Below are positions 43,150 to 50,469 of a stretch of 64,000 nucleotides of DNA, in pieces. Source of the stretch: Vibrio penaeicida (GTDB taxonomy: Bacteria > Pseudomonadota > Gammaproteobacteria > Enterobacterales > Vibrionaceae); assembly GCF_002933855.1 (NCBI RefSeq), contig NZ_BFAQ01000013.1, forward strand, positions 1-64,000, read 5' to 3'. The translations under genes were made by a program, and so were the position numbers. The notes beneath the pieces are model-generated. The model did no database searches, had not been told where the DNA came from, and worked only from the letters and a program-made list of their open reading frames with translations. Position 1 is the first letter of the stretch. Each line of letters begins with the position of its first letter.

Positions 43150-43950
43150 ATGAACCGTTTTCGCTGGGTCGTAAGCATCTTGTTTTTATGCAGTGTTGCA
43201 ACTAATACTATGGCTGTAAACAAAGTTACCCTGACGTTGCCTGCGTTTAGTGATAATGGTCAATCCTACTTTCACGAGCTTTTAGTTGAATCATTAAAAG
43301 CTCAAGGAGTACAGCTTAATATTGTGACGCCATCTAGGCACACACCTCAAAAGCGTGCCGTACATATGTTGAATAAAAACCAGCTCTCTATGTACTGGTT
43401 GGTTAAAACCCCAGAACGCAATGCTAAATACCACTTAGTCGATGTTCCATTAACTGAAGGCATGATTGGGCAGCGAGTATTGCTTATTCCTAAGGGAGCC
43501 CAAGATCAATACGACAATATAACGACTCTGGAAGAGTTTCGTAAACTGGGTTATGTCGCGGGCTTGGGGGCAAATTGGTACGATATTGATGTCTGGAAAG
43601 CCAATAAGCTTCCTTACCATGTAAAAGATGGTGAGTGGAGGCAATTGTATGGAATGCTGAGTATAGATGGGGGAGTGAACTACTTTCCTAGAGGCATGCA
43701 CGAGGTTGTTTCTGAAGCAGAAGCTCAGCCTCAAATAGATATCGAAAAGAGCCTGATACTAAAGTATGATCGTAATATGATGTTCTATATGAGTGAATTG
43801 TCTTTAGAACATAAATTGCTTATTGAAAGAGCATTGAACCACGCAAAAGAGAGTGGTTTAATGCAGAGGCTTATAGATAAGCATTGGAAAAACACCTTAA
43901 AAACTATAAAACCCGAAGGTCGGACGATTATTGATTTGACCTCACCATAA
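43150..43950 (+). CDS. Periplasmic solute-binding protein, family 3-like (orphan)
   Basis: A 266-residue exported protein with a signal peptide (MNRFRWVVSILFLCSVATNTMA). It has a type II periplasmic binding fold resembling polar amino-acid receptors, with a domain shaped around DVPLTEGMIGQRVLLIP, GYVAGLGANWYDIDVWK, and a C-terminal helix (LMQRLIDKHWK). No ABC transport genes are close. AAGG lies 4 bases before the ATG. Typical ligand-binding signatures are weak, so the ligand is unknown; a sensory role for the neighbouring cyclic-di-GMP proteins is possible. Confidence 0.75.
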   Translation: MNRFRWVVSILFLCSVATNTMAVNKVTLTLPAFSDNGQSYFHELLVESLKAQGVQLNIVTPSRHTPQKRAVHMLNKNQLSMYWLVKTPERNAKYHLVDVPLTEGMIGQRVLLIPKGAQDQYDNITTLEEFRKLGYVAGLGANWYDIDVWKANKLPYHVKDGEWRQLYGMLSIDGGVNYFPRGMHEVVSEAEAQPQIDIEKSLILKYDRNMMFYMSELSLEHKLLIERALNHAKESGLMQRLIDKHWKNTLKTIKPEGRTIIDLTSP

Positions 43951-43968
43951 AAGTTAGTTGCTAGAAAA

Positions 43969-44733
43969 ATGAACCTAAAATTTAAAAGACTTTGGCTGGG
44001 CTGCATATTTAGTGCTGCCTCTGCTTTGTCATGCTATACAGCCGCGGATACAGTGCGGCTAACGTCGTTGTATTGGCCTCCCTATACGGGAGAAAATCTA
44101 GCCGAACAAGGTGCCAGCGTTGCTGTTGCTAAAGCTGCTTTTGCAGCCATGGGACACCAGCTTGAAGTTGAGTTTTACCCTTGGAATCGGGCTGTATCTC
44201 TTGCAAAAACCAACGACCGATACGCAGGCTATTTCCCAGCTTACTATTTTAGAACCAATAAGTTGCTGTTCTCCGACACGATGGGGAGCGGTATGCTTGG
44301 GTTTGTAGAGCAGAAAAACAGCCCGATTACATGGCGAGCTTTAACCGATTTGATTCCTTATAAGATAGGCGTTGTAAATGGGTACCGAAACACCATTGAA
44401 TTTGATGACATGGTACAAAGTGGTCAATTATCGGCGGTATCTGTTCTAACCGATAAACAGAATGTACTCAAGGTGGCTGATGCGCGATTAGATGTTGCTG
44501 TCATTGATGAAAATGTTTTGAAGTTCCTAAAGCTGCATGATGAAAATGTATCGAAAGTGAAAGACAAAGTGCAAATGAATAAAAAGCCCTTGGTGAACAA
44601 ACATTTGTACATTGCGTTTAATCGAGGTGAGCAAGGTGAAAAATGGTTGGACATCTTTAACCGCGGTCTTAGGAAAATCGATGTCGACAAGATAATGGCG
44701 ACATACATGACGTTGCATTTCGAAACCGATTGA
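43969..44733 (+). CDS. Periplasmic solute-binding protein, family 3-like (orphan)
   Basis: A second exported binding protein, 254 residues, 18 bases after the first. Signal peptide, then LTSLYWPPYTGENLAEQGASV, a segment common in family 3 receptors of Vibrio and related bacteria, EFYPWNRAVSLAK and the hinge region GVVNGYRNTIEFDD. It differs markedly from its neighbour, so the pair is not a recent duplication. There is no transporter gene next to it, and a strong terminator follows, so the two form a closed two-gene unit. Confidence 0.78.
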   Translation: MNLKFKRLWLGCIFSAASALSCYTAADTVRLTSLYWPPYTGENLAEQGASVAVAKAAFAAMGHQLEVEFYPWNRAVSLAKTNDRYAGYFPAYYFRTNKLLFSDTMGSGMLGFVEQKNSPITWRALTDLIPYKIGVVNGYRNTIEFDDMVQSGQLSAVSVLTDKQNVLKVADARLDVAVIDENVLKFLKLHDENVSKVKDKVQMNKKPLVNKHLYIAFNRGEQGEKWLDIFNRGLRKIDVDKIMATYMTLHFETD

Positions 44734-44800
44734 TCGTGTTTTTTAGGGTGAGCAAGCAACCGAATCGCTAGTCACAGACTGTTATCCCGTTATTTAATCA

Positions 44801-44837
44801 AAGGAAAGGGCGCTTTGATCCTTTCCTTCTCTTTTTT
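44801..44837 (+). terminator. Rho-independent terminator
   Basis: AAGGAAAGG (44801-44809) pairs with CCTTTCCTT (44820-44828), followed by CTCTTTTTT. It ends the binding-protein pair. Confidence 0.85.
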
Positions 44838-44892
44838 GGTTTGAACTCTATCAGAAGATAAAGCCACAGATCCTACGTTTTGCTCTAAGCGT

Positions 44893-45405
44893 CTATAAGC
44901 TTACGAACGAAAATAAAGTACAACTCAATACTATCGGAATACCATAGGCTATGCCTTTCTCTCGAATTGCCTGAAAACCCCTATACCTGATTAACATAAC
45001 GATAATTTGGATCCCTCCAAGCATGCACATCAAAATAACAGCGAGGGTGAGAAATTCTGGCATGATACCGAGCGCATAAGCCGTTAAAAGCTTGGTGTCG
45101 CCACCACCCCAAATGCCTATAAGTGTGGCAACAAAGCCTACAATGAAAACCAAAGCCGCATAGGGTAACGACTCGAGGGCAAACCCATTAATTAATGCCA
45201 AAGCAATGGAAATTGCACCAATGATGAGGGTGTATTTGTTAGGGATAATTCTATGACGAGCGTCCGAAATGCACGTGGCTAAGCCGGTTGCTATAAGCCC
45301 TAAAAAGAGCACTATTTGAATAATGGTATCTATGTTCATGCGGTGGAGTATATAAACACCTAGCCAACAAAGTACAGCAAAAACAACCGTAAAAAACCAA
45401 TCCAT
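44893..45405 (-). CDS. A24 prepilin peptidase (CpaA/TadV type)
   Basis: An integral membrane aspartate peptidase of 170 residues, shaped like the short CpaA type without the N-terminal methylase domain. The two catalytic Asp residues are Asp48 in SDARHRIIPN and Asp103 in GGGDTKLL (the GxGD motif). Five to six hydrophobic helices are predicted. It would cleave the leader of Flp/Tad prepilins, yet no Tad locus is in the window. The open frame extends to 45636; Met at 45405 was chosen because it directly precedes the first helix, though its ribosome site is poor. Confidence 0.85.
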   Translation of the reverse strand: MDWFFTVVFAVLCWLGVYILHRMNIDTIIQIVLFLGLIATGLATCISDARHRIIPNKYTLIIGAISIALALINGFALESLPYAALVFIVGFVATLIGIWGGGDTKLLTAYALGIMPEFLTLAVILMCMLGGIQIIVMLIRYRGFQAIREKGIAYGIPIVLSCTLFSFVSL

Positions 45406-45554
45406 CCTAGCGACTTGTGCGGACTCGGGTATAATCAGATCGTGTTGGTTGGAATGCAAAGTCAGGTTAAAAAGCACGAGACTTTTTGCGTAACTAAGAA
45501 TATTTAAAACCAACTGGGTATAACGGCAAATTAGACTAGCTAGAAGGATTGAAT

Positions 45555-46211
45555 ATGCAGAGCGTTGCGATTTTGCTCTTTGTCTTGGTAACCGTATTTC
45601 TTGTATATCAAAAATACTTTGCGAAACGCTATGCACCGATCACCTATCCTTATAAGAAGGTTGGAAACTTAATGAGCGGTCCTGAGGTGGCATTTTATAA
45701 TGCACTGATCACTGCTGTTGATAATCGCGCTTTAGTGTTTGCAAAAGTGCACATGGCAGACGTATTGATGCCGGCACCAAACAAAGATAAGAAAAAGTGG
45801 TTGGCGGCATTTAATCGCATTGCGAGAAAACACCTCGATTTTGTGATCTGCCGTCCTGGTACACTCGAAGTGTTATGCATTATTGAGTTTGACAACGGTA
45901 AAGAACTGAACAAAACCAAGGCGGAAAGAGAAAAGTTGCTGATGCACGTTTGCAAAACGTCGGGCATTCCTTTGATCGGCGCTAACGAAAAGTACGCTTA
46001 CCAAGTTGGAAGATTAAGAAAGGTACTAGCTGAATACGTGGACACTATCGATATCGAACCCGAGGTTAGATTTTGTAAGGAATGCCAATCTCCTATGGTG
46101 GTAAAAGTAGGGGTACAAGGTCCGCACAAAGGAAAGCGGTACTACGCCTGTAGCCGTTATCCGAATTGTCGCCATACAGAAGATTTTATTGAAGAAATTA
46201 ACTGGTCCTGA
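45555..46211 (+). CDS. DUF2726 protein with a topoisomerase-type zinc finger
   Basis: A 218-residue protein anchored by one N-terminal helix (residues 4-20). A DUF2726 domain (about 35-165) has a nuclease-like arrangement: GPEVAFYNAL, LDFVICRPGTLEVLCIIEFDNG and KLLMHVCKTSGIPLI. The C-terminal C4 zinc finger (CKECQSPMVVKVG, then YYACSRYPNC) is of the topoisomerase I type. A membrane-anchored nucleic-acid-binding or nuclease-like role is suggested. AAGG lies 8 bases before the ATG. It is divergent from the prepilin peptidase gene. Confidence 0.8.
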   Translation: MQSVAILLFVLVTVFLVYQKYFAKRYAPITYPYKKVGNLMSGPEVAFYNALITAVDNRALVFAKVHMADVLMPAPNKDKKKWLAAFNRIARKHLDFVICRPGTLEVLCIIEFDNGKELNKTKAEREKLLMHVCKTSGIPLIGANEKYAYQVGRLRKVLAEYVDTIDIEPEVRFCKECQSPMVVKVGVQGPHKGKRYYACSRYPNCRHTEDFIEEINWS

Positions 46212-46233
46212 GCAATAGCGTGCTAAAAAACGT

Positions 46234-46270
46234 AACCCGAGTTATAGAAATAGAACTCGGGTTATTTTTT
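46234..46270. terminator. Bidirectional terminator
   Basis: AACCCGAGTT (46234-46243) pairs with AACTCGGGTT (46254-46263) around a 10-base loop, followed by ATTTTTT. It overlaps the stop of the minus-strand gene that ends at 46262. Confidence 0.88.
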
Positions 46271-47158
46271 ACCTTTAACTTGTGACATTGTCACCCCATG
46301 ACTGGCAAAGAGTGCTGGCATGGATTTATCTAGATTCTCTAAATCTTCATCAGAGATGATGACGACTGCAAGACCATAGCGTTTATAGGTTTGGATTTTC
46401 AGCTCAAATTCAGATTCCAACTCTGTTTCCGTTTTATTCGGATGTATTTCTAGATAGAGGTTAACTCTAGGTAAGTAGAATGAGGACTGAATATCGATAT
46501 CTATCGGTAACGTTCTTGCGTAAGCATGTGCAATGCCAGTGAGATACAACCAATTGTCTAAATGCATTTCTTCGGTTGTTCGCACGTAATGACCATCTGC
46601 GCAGTGAAATTTGGCTTCAAATTTTTGTCGGAAATTAGAGTAAGATTTATCAGTGGATCGTTGGCTAACGTGGCACCCCAGTAACTCTTCAGCAGAAGAG
46701 AGCAACCGAGTATTTACGATGATACTTTTATCCCAAACAACGTAATCAATATTAGAAGCTTTGTTATGCCTCTGCTCCGCCCCCATTCTTTTACCCAATG
46801 TACTTGCTACCCAGCCTCCATCCGACTTCAGAATCCACCCCAATTCACCAAGTAGTTGATTGGATTGTTGGGAAGTTAACTTAAGTCGCTCACCCACCTG
46901 GGCTGCAGTCAGTTTGTCTTCCTTTGAGTCGTATAAAGGAACATATAAATCCTCAGGCCAAACGATGTAACGCCCGTATTGCTTTGACTCTTTATAACGC
47001 CCACCTTGAGCCAAGCCTATTCCTGTTAACGTCCAATGCTCTTCTTCTTTGAAGACGAACTCGTATTTCTCTAGCGCTTGAAACAAAGCACCTGCTTTAA
47101 CGTTCAATTTTTCAGCGAGTTTACTGGTTGAAATCATATCTGCTATCGAGAAGTTCAT
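46262..47158 (-). CDS. Uncharacterised protein, winged-helix-like N-terminus and possible nuclease-like C-terminus
   Basis: A 298-residue protein I cannot assign to a named family. The N-terminal 130 residues contain two helix-turn-helix-like segments (STSKLAEKLNVKAGALFQAL and TAAQVGERLKLTSQQSNQLL), separated by short beta stretches. The C-terminal half (EAKFHCADGHYVRTTEEMHLDNWLY, then NLYLEIHPN and KRYGLAVVIISDEDL) looks like a restriction-endonuclease-type fold: acidic residue, ExH-like strand, and a Lys-rich helix. That is pattern matching only. It stands alone and the codon use appears normal. Confidence 0.6.
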   Translation of the reverse strand: MNFSIADMISTSKLAEKLNVKAGALFQALEKYEFVFKEEEHWTLTGIGLAQGGRYKESKQYGRYIVWPEDLYVPLYDSKEDKLTAAQVGERLKLTSQQSNQLLGELGWILKSDGGWVASTLGKRMGAEQRHNKASNIDYVVWDKSIIVNTRLLSSAEELLGCHVSQRSTDKSYSNFRQKFEAKFHCADGHYVRTTEEMHLDNWLYLTGIAHAYARTLPIDIDIQSSFYLPRVNLYLEIHPNKTETELESEFELKIQTYKRYGLAVVIISDEDLENLDKSMPALFASHGVTMSQVKGKK

Positions 47159-47174
47159 GAAAGTTCAACTATTG

Positions 47175-47212
47175 TATACCCAAGTGACCTCAGGATGCAG
47201 GATTCAGAGCCT
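47175..47212. repeat. Candidate dispersed Vibrio intergenic repeat
   Basis: The stretch beginning TATACCCAAGTGACCTCAGG resembles an intergenic sequence I recall as recurrent in Vibrio genomes. It occurs once in this window, so repetition cannot be shown here. Confidence 0.35.
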
Positions 47213-47331
47213 CATATTCTGTTTCAAATCAAGAAAAAGACCGCTGTAGATTTAATAACCACACTAACGTTGCATGTAATGAGCCATATTGAACTATATT
47301 AATATTAAGGTTGGCTTATATAAGAAAAAAT

Positions 47332-47961
47332 ATGTCCGAAAAACGCGTTTTTGTTATTGCCGCTGAAGTAGCAGCAGAACTCAATAAAGGCATGGTTATT
47401 GCCAAACGGCTTCTGCTGATAGCAAGTAATGCTAGGGCGTTAGCACTAAGGGCTGGAGTAAGTGCCGCTGGGTTTAGACCTATTACAGATTCCATCGATG
47501 AGTTAGTTCGAACCACGCTTCAATCTTCAAAAATCATCAACAAAAAAGCGCAAAAGCTAAGCCGGATCGCAACGGCAGAAACGCGCGCGGCATCGGCGTT
47601 AATCAAGTTTGAAGACGTTTATGAAACAGCATCGAATGCGCAATATATCTGCAGCTTGGAGCCTGCTATTTCTGTAACGCACACACATCACAATGAGCTC
47701 ATGGCAGAATTTAAACGCGAAGCCAAAGGGTTGAATGACATGTTGAGAGTGTTGCACAGTGAGCTAAGAACAGCGCAAATTATTTCTACCATGCTCAGTG
47801 TAGAAGCATCGCAAGCTGGCGAAGTTTATCAAGATCAACTGAACAGCATTGCGACTAGCGTGTCGCAGTCTGCCGATTCCATTCAAAGCCATGTCCTTCA
47901 ATCCTTAAATCTATTTTCTGAACTAACTAGGGTAGTTTATGCAAGCAAAAGTTCTCTTTAA
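47332..47961 (+). CDS. Small cytosolic chemoreceptor-like coiled-coil protein
   Basis: A 209-residue all-helical protein without membrane segment or sensor domain. Residues about 24-60 (LLLIASNARALALRAG, then SAAGFRPITDSIDELVR) resemble a degenerate form of the chemoreceptor hairpin tip that binds CheA/CheW. The rest is coiled coil (heptads through QSADSIQSHVLQSLNLF). The next gene overlaps it by 23 bases and encodes an ODP-like di-iron protein, matching the Treponema arrangement of sensorless receptor plus ODP. ATG 47332 is chosen over TTG 47311; both have weak ribosome sites. Confidence 0.65.
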   Translation: MSEKRVFVIAAEVAAELNKGMVIAKRLLLIASNARALALRAGVSAAGFRPITDSIDELVRTTLQSSKIINKKAQKLSRIATAETRAASALIKFEDVYETASNAQYICSLEPAISVTHTHHNELMAEFKREAKGLNDMLRVLHSELRTAQIISTMLSVEASQAGEVYQDQLNSIATSVSQSADSIQSHVLQSLNLFSELTRVVYASKSSL

Positions 47962-48673
47962 TCAAGGTTCTCATCGTTGGGTAGTTTTCGGTCGCGATCC
48001 AGAAAAACCAGATGGCATTGTGGACACCAATCAGTACATGATTACTAATCGAGATGAAGCCATACTACTTGACCCAGGTGGGATTGAACTCTTTTCAGCC
48101 ATGTTGGGCTGCGTTGTTAAAGAAGTACCGATAGAAAACATTACTCATCTATTCGCATCACACCAAGACCCAGATATTATTTCCTCCTTAGGCCTATGGG
48201 ATCAGGCACTAACTAAAGCCAAGTTACACTCTCCATGGCTTTGGGAGGGCTTTATTCGTCATTTTGGTATGGAAAAAGTGGAATATGCACCAATTCCTGA
48301 TGAAGGACGCAATCTCAATATATCTGGAATGGAGATCCAATTTATACCCGCCCATTACATGCATTCGTCTGGAAATTTCTCAGTTTACGATCCACAAGCT
48401 AAAATATTAATGTCAGGAGACATCGGTGCCGCACTCGATGCTGTAAACGCCCCCATGTTTGTACAAGATTTTGATGCTCATATACCGAAAATGGAGTATT
48501 TTCACCAAAGGTGGATGCCCTCAAATAGAGCTAAGACAGCATGGATAGAGAAGGTCAGTAAGCTGGAGATTGATATGCTTTGCCCTCAGCATGGCGGCAT
48601 ATTCAAGGGAGACGACGTAAAACGTTTCCTCATGTGGCTGGATAAGCTCGATGTAGGTGTTGCGATCAAGTAA
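47939..48673 (+). CDS. ODP-like metallo-beta-lactamase-fold di-iron protein
   Basis: A 244-residue MBL-fold protein resembling the oxygen-binding di-iron protein (ODP) and the diiron domain of flavodiiron proteins, without a flavodoxin part. Probable ligands are His75-Asp77-Asp79 in ASHQDPD, His139 or His142 in PAHYMHSSG, Asp161 in MSGDIGA and His218 in CPQHGGIF. The HxDxD pattern instead of HxHxDH marks a di-iron rather than a di-zinc site. The ATG follows AGGGT, within the end of the receptor-like gene, so both proteins should be made together as an oxygen or iron sensing pair. Confidence 0.82.
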   Translation: MQAKVLFNQGSHRWVVFGRDPEKPDGIVDTNQYMITNRDEAILLDPGGIELFSAMLGCVVKEVPIENITHLFASHQDPDIISSLGLWDQALTKAKLHSPWLWEGFIRHFGMEKVEYAPIPDEGRNLNISGMEIQFIPAHYMHSSGNFSVYDPQAKILMSGDIGAALDAVNAPMFVQDFDAHIPKMEYFHQRWMPSNRAKTAWIEKVSKLEIDMLCPQHGGIFKGDDVKRFLMWLDKLDVGVAIK

Positions 48674-48726
48674 CCACATTCTACTTCGGGTATGACATAA
48701 CTCATTATCAGGTTTGAACGCATATT

Positions 48727-49089
48727 ATGTCTGTATCTAACGTAGAAACAATCGACATCGAACAGGTGAACATTTCAGCGTGCTTTTTTGAAAAACGTGA
48801 TTTGTGGAAAAACAAACAACTAAAACGGGGAAGTAAGCCACTTTTTGATTTTTGCCTAGATTTTGGCATTCGCTTTGAAGACTTGATTGAAGCAGGGATC
48901 ATAGAGAAGAAGGAAGCATCTGATAGTACCTCTATCTCGGATTATCAGTTAACAGCCAAAGGGAATGAGTATCTCGTTGCGGAGTACGAAAGCTTTTGGG
49001 TTGTTGGTTCAAAGCTAGAAGCGTTGGATGATTTTATAGAACAATACATTCATGACATGTTGGTGGGTCGTATAGCGGTCGCCAGTTAG
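48727..49089 (+). CDS. Hypothetical protein
   Basis: A 120-residue acidic soluble protein, unrecognised. A C-terminal part (YQLTAKGNEYLVAEYESF) looks like the end of a winged-helix domain, and the middle (DFGIRFEDLIEAGIIEKKE) is helical. It follows the ODP-like gene by 53 bases on the same strand and precedes a terminator, so it may belong to that transcript. The ribosome site is weak; coding character is supported by length and codon use only. Confidence 0.55.
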   Translation: MSVSNVETIDIEQVNISACFFEKRDLWKNKQLKRGSKPLFDFCLDFGIRFEDLIEAGIIEKKEASDSTSISDYQLTAKGNEYLVAEYESFWVVGSKLEALDDFIEQYIHDMLVGRIAVAS

Positions 49090-49117
49090 TACAGTTAGCC
49101 CAGTTAGAGCAGGTTAG
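49083..49117. repeat. Short 9-bp imperfect tandem repeat
   Basis: CAGTTAGTA, CAGTTAGCC, CAGTTAGAG and CAGGTTAGC follow each other directly, starting inside the stop region of the hypothetical gene. Each unit carries an in-frame TAG in the gene's frame, giving repeated stops. Confidence 0.7.
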
Positions 49118-49133
49118 CATGAGTCAAGCGAAC

Positions 49134-49160
49134 AACCCAGGCATTAGCGCCTGGGTTTTT
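49134..49160. terminator. Terminator between convergent genes
   Basis: AACCCAGGC (49134-49142) pairs with GCCTGGGTT (49149-49157) around a 6-base loop, with a run of five T. It separates the hypothetical gene from the outer-membrane protein gene. Confidence 0.9.
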
Positions 49161-49171
49161 AATTGTATCCG

Positions 49172-50002
49172 TTAAAATTGATATTCTAATGTGAACATCG
49201 GTCCGTAAAATTGAAAATTGACATTCAAATCAGCCAAATCCGCACCATAATCGACATTCACTTCATAGTAACTATAAGTAGCGGCGGCGTTCCAGTTTTC
49301 ACTGAAACTGTATTGAAGGCCTAAACTGGTATCGACTAAAAGGCCTTTTATGCCATCAAATTCGATGTAGAAAAACTGAGCGTGTGAAATTGCTTTCCAA
49401 TCGTCATTAAATGAATACTCGGCCTCAAGCCCAATATCCGGCAAAGGTGCCGTTACATCGGTAAAAGCATAATTGCCGAGACCAAGCACATTATTGGTAT
49501 CTCCGCCTTGTAGGTGCAGCTCTCCGCCAATACCAATTTGCAGCTGCATAATATGGATACCCGCTGTTACGTCTAGATCCCATTTATCGCTTTCATAGAA
49601 TGAATATGAATAACCCAGCCGAGCTAAATCGATATTCAGAGTAGATTGGACCGTCGCGCCGACGTCGGCTTCATACAACTTGTCGTCAATCGAAACGGCA
49701 AAAGAGCGAGCGGCAGAAACGGATGAATTTCGATGAAGGCTTCTCCAATCCAAATAAACGCTGTGTTTAGAGTTAAATGCATATTCCATTTGAAGATAAG
49801 GAAGTATTTCACGCTCTTTTAGGCGTAAGTCGGACTCAAAGTCGAGATCAAAACTTTTACTCAGATTGGGGGAGTAAGCGCCCATCGAAGTATCTGCGCT
49901 AGAATAAAAACCGCCAGCAGTCACACTCACATTCCCTGCTTGTGCAGTCGAACAAAATAATACACTTAACCCAGTTGCTAGCCATTTTTTGTTTGCGTTC
50001 AC
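49172..50002 (-). CDS. Outer-membrane beta-barrel protein
   Basis: A 276-residue protein with a signal peptide (KKWLATGLSVLFCSTAQA, cleavage before Gly) and a chain of amphipathic strands of about 10 residues with aromatic ends (YLQMEYAF, SVYLDWRSL, RLGYSYSFY, GLEAEYSF, AATYSYYEV). It ends in the aromatic Phe typical of BamA-folded barrels (FTLEYQF). A barrel of 10 to 12 strands is likely; ligand or porin role unknown. The start is taken at GTG 50002, about 10 bases after AAGGA; the open frame runs up to 50074. Confidence 0.8.
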   Translation of the reverse strand: MNANKKWLATGLSVLFCSTAQAGNVSVTAGGFYSSADTSMGAYSPNLSKSFDLDFESDLRLKEREILPYLQMEYAFNSKHSVYLDWRSLHRNSSVSAARSFAVSIDDKLYEADVGATVQSTLNIDLARLGYSYSFYESDKWDLDVTAGIHIMQLQIGIGGELHLQGGDTNNVLGLGNYAFTDVTAPLPDIGLEAEYSFNDDWKAISHAQFFYIEFDGIKGLLVDTSLGLQYSFSENWNAAATYSYYEVNVDYGADLADLNVNFQFYGPMFTLEYQF

Positions 50003-50469
50003 TGGTATCCATTCCTTGGTTAATTCAAGACAACATAGAAATAACAGCAATGAACTGCATAAACAATATGACACATCCGATTTTATTCATGAAATTTGTA
50101 AATATATTTCCATCGATAATTAGGTCAACAGACCCTATAAATTGTGTCTAGTATCTCTGTTTTTGAATAAATCTGAGTTAGGTCCATGAGTTTAATGGGA
50201 ATACCTCAAAGACGGTCTACATTTAGGTTATCCATATTCAAATGGTTCAAAATGCAAAAAGTAGAGCGCTATATTCTGTTTCAGTCCAAGGATGGGAATG
50301 CAATAGAACCTTCCATCTGTTCAAACTTTATAGCGATGAAATGGGATAGAAGATCAGCTTCCCAAGGGCAAATTGTGCGGATATAAACCAATTCCAACAA
50401 ATCTTATGTTAAATGTTTGGTATAACTATATTGCTAGATGTAAAACAAAATACCTTTGCGAGGTAGGGC
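50003..50469. other. Intergenic region with a doubtful 66-codon frame
   Basis: AT-rich stretch of 467 bases between the divergent outer-membrane protein gene and the PAS-GGDEF gene. A plus-strand frame at 50186-50386 starts with ATG after a GTTAGG but resembles nothing known and lacks convincing codon bias, so it is not called as a gene. Confidence 0.4.

Noticed and set aside
50186..50386. 66-codon plus-strand frame before the PAS-GGDEF gene
   Set aside because: It has a weak possible ribosome site but no family resemblance or codon bias; left as undecided non-coding.
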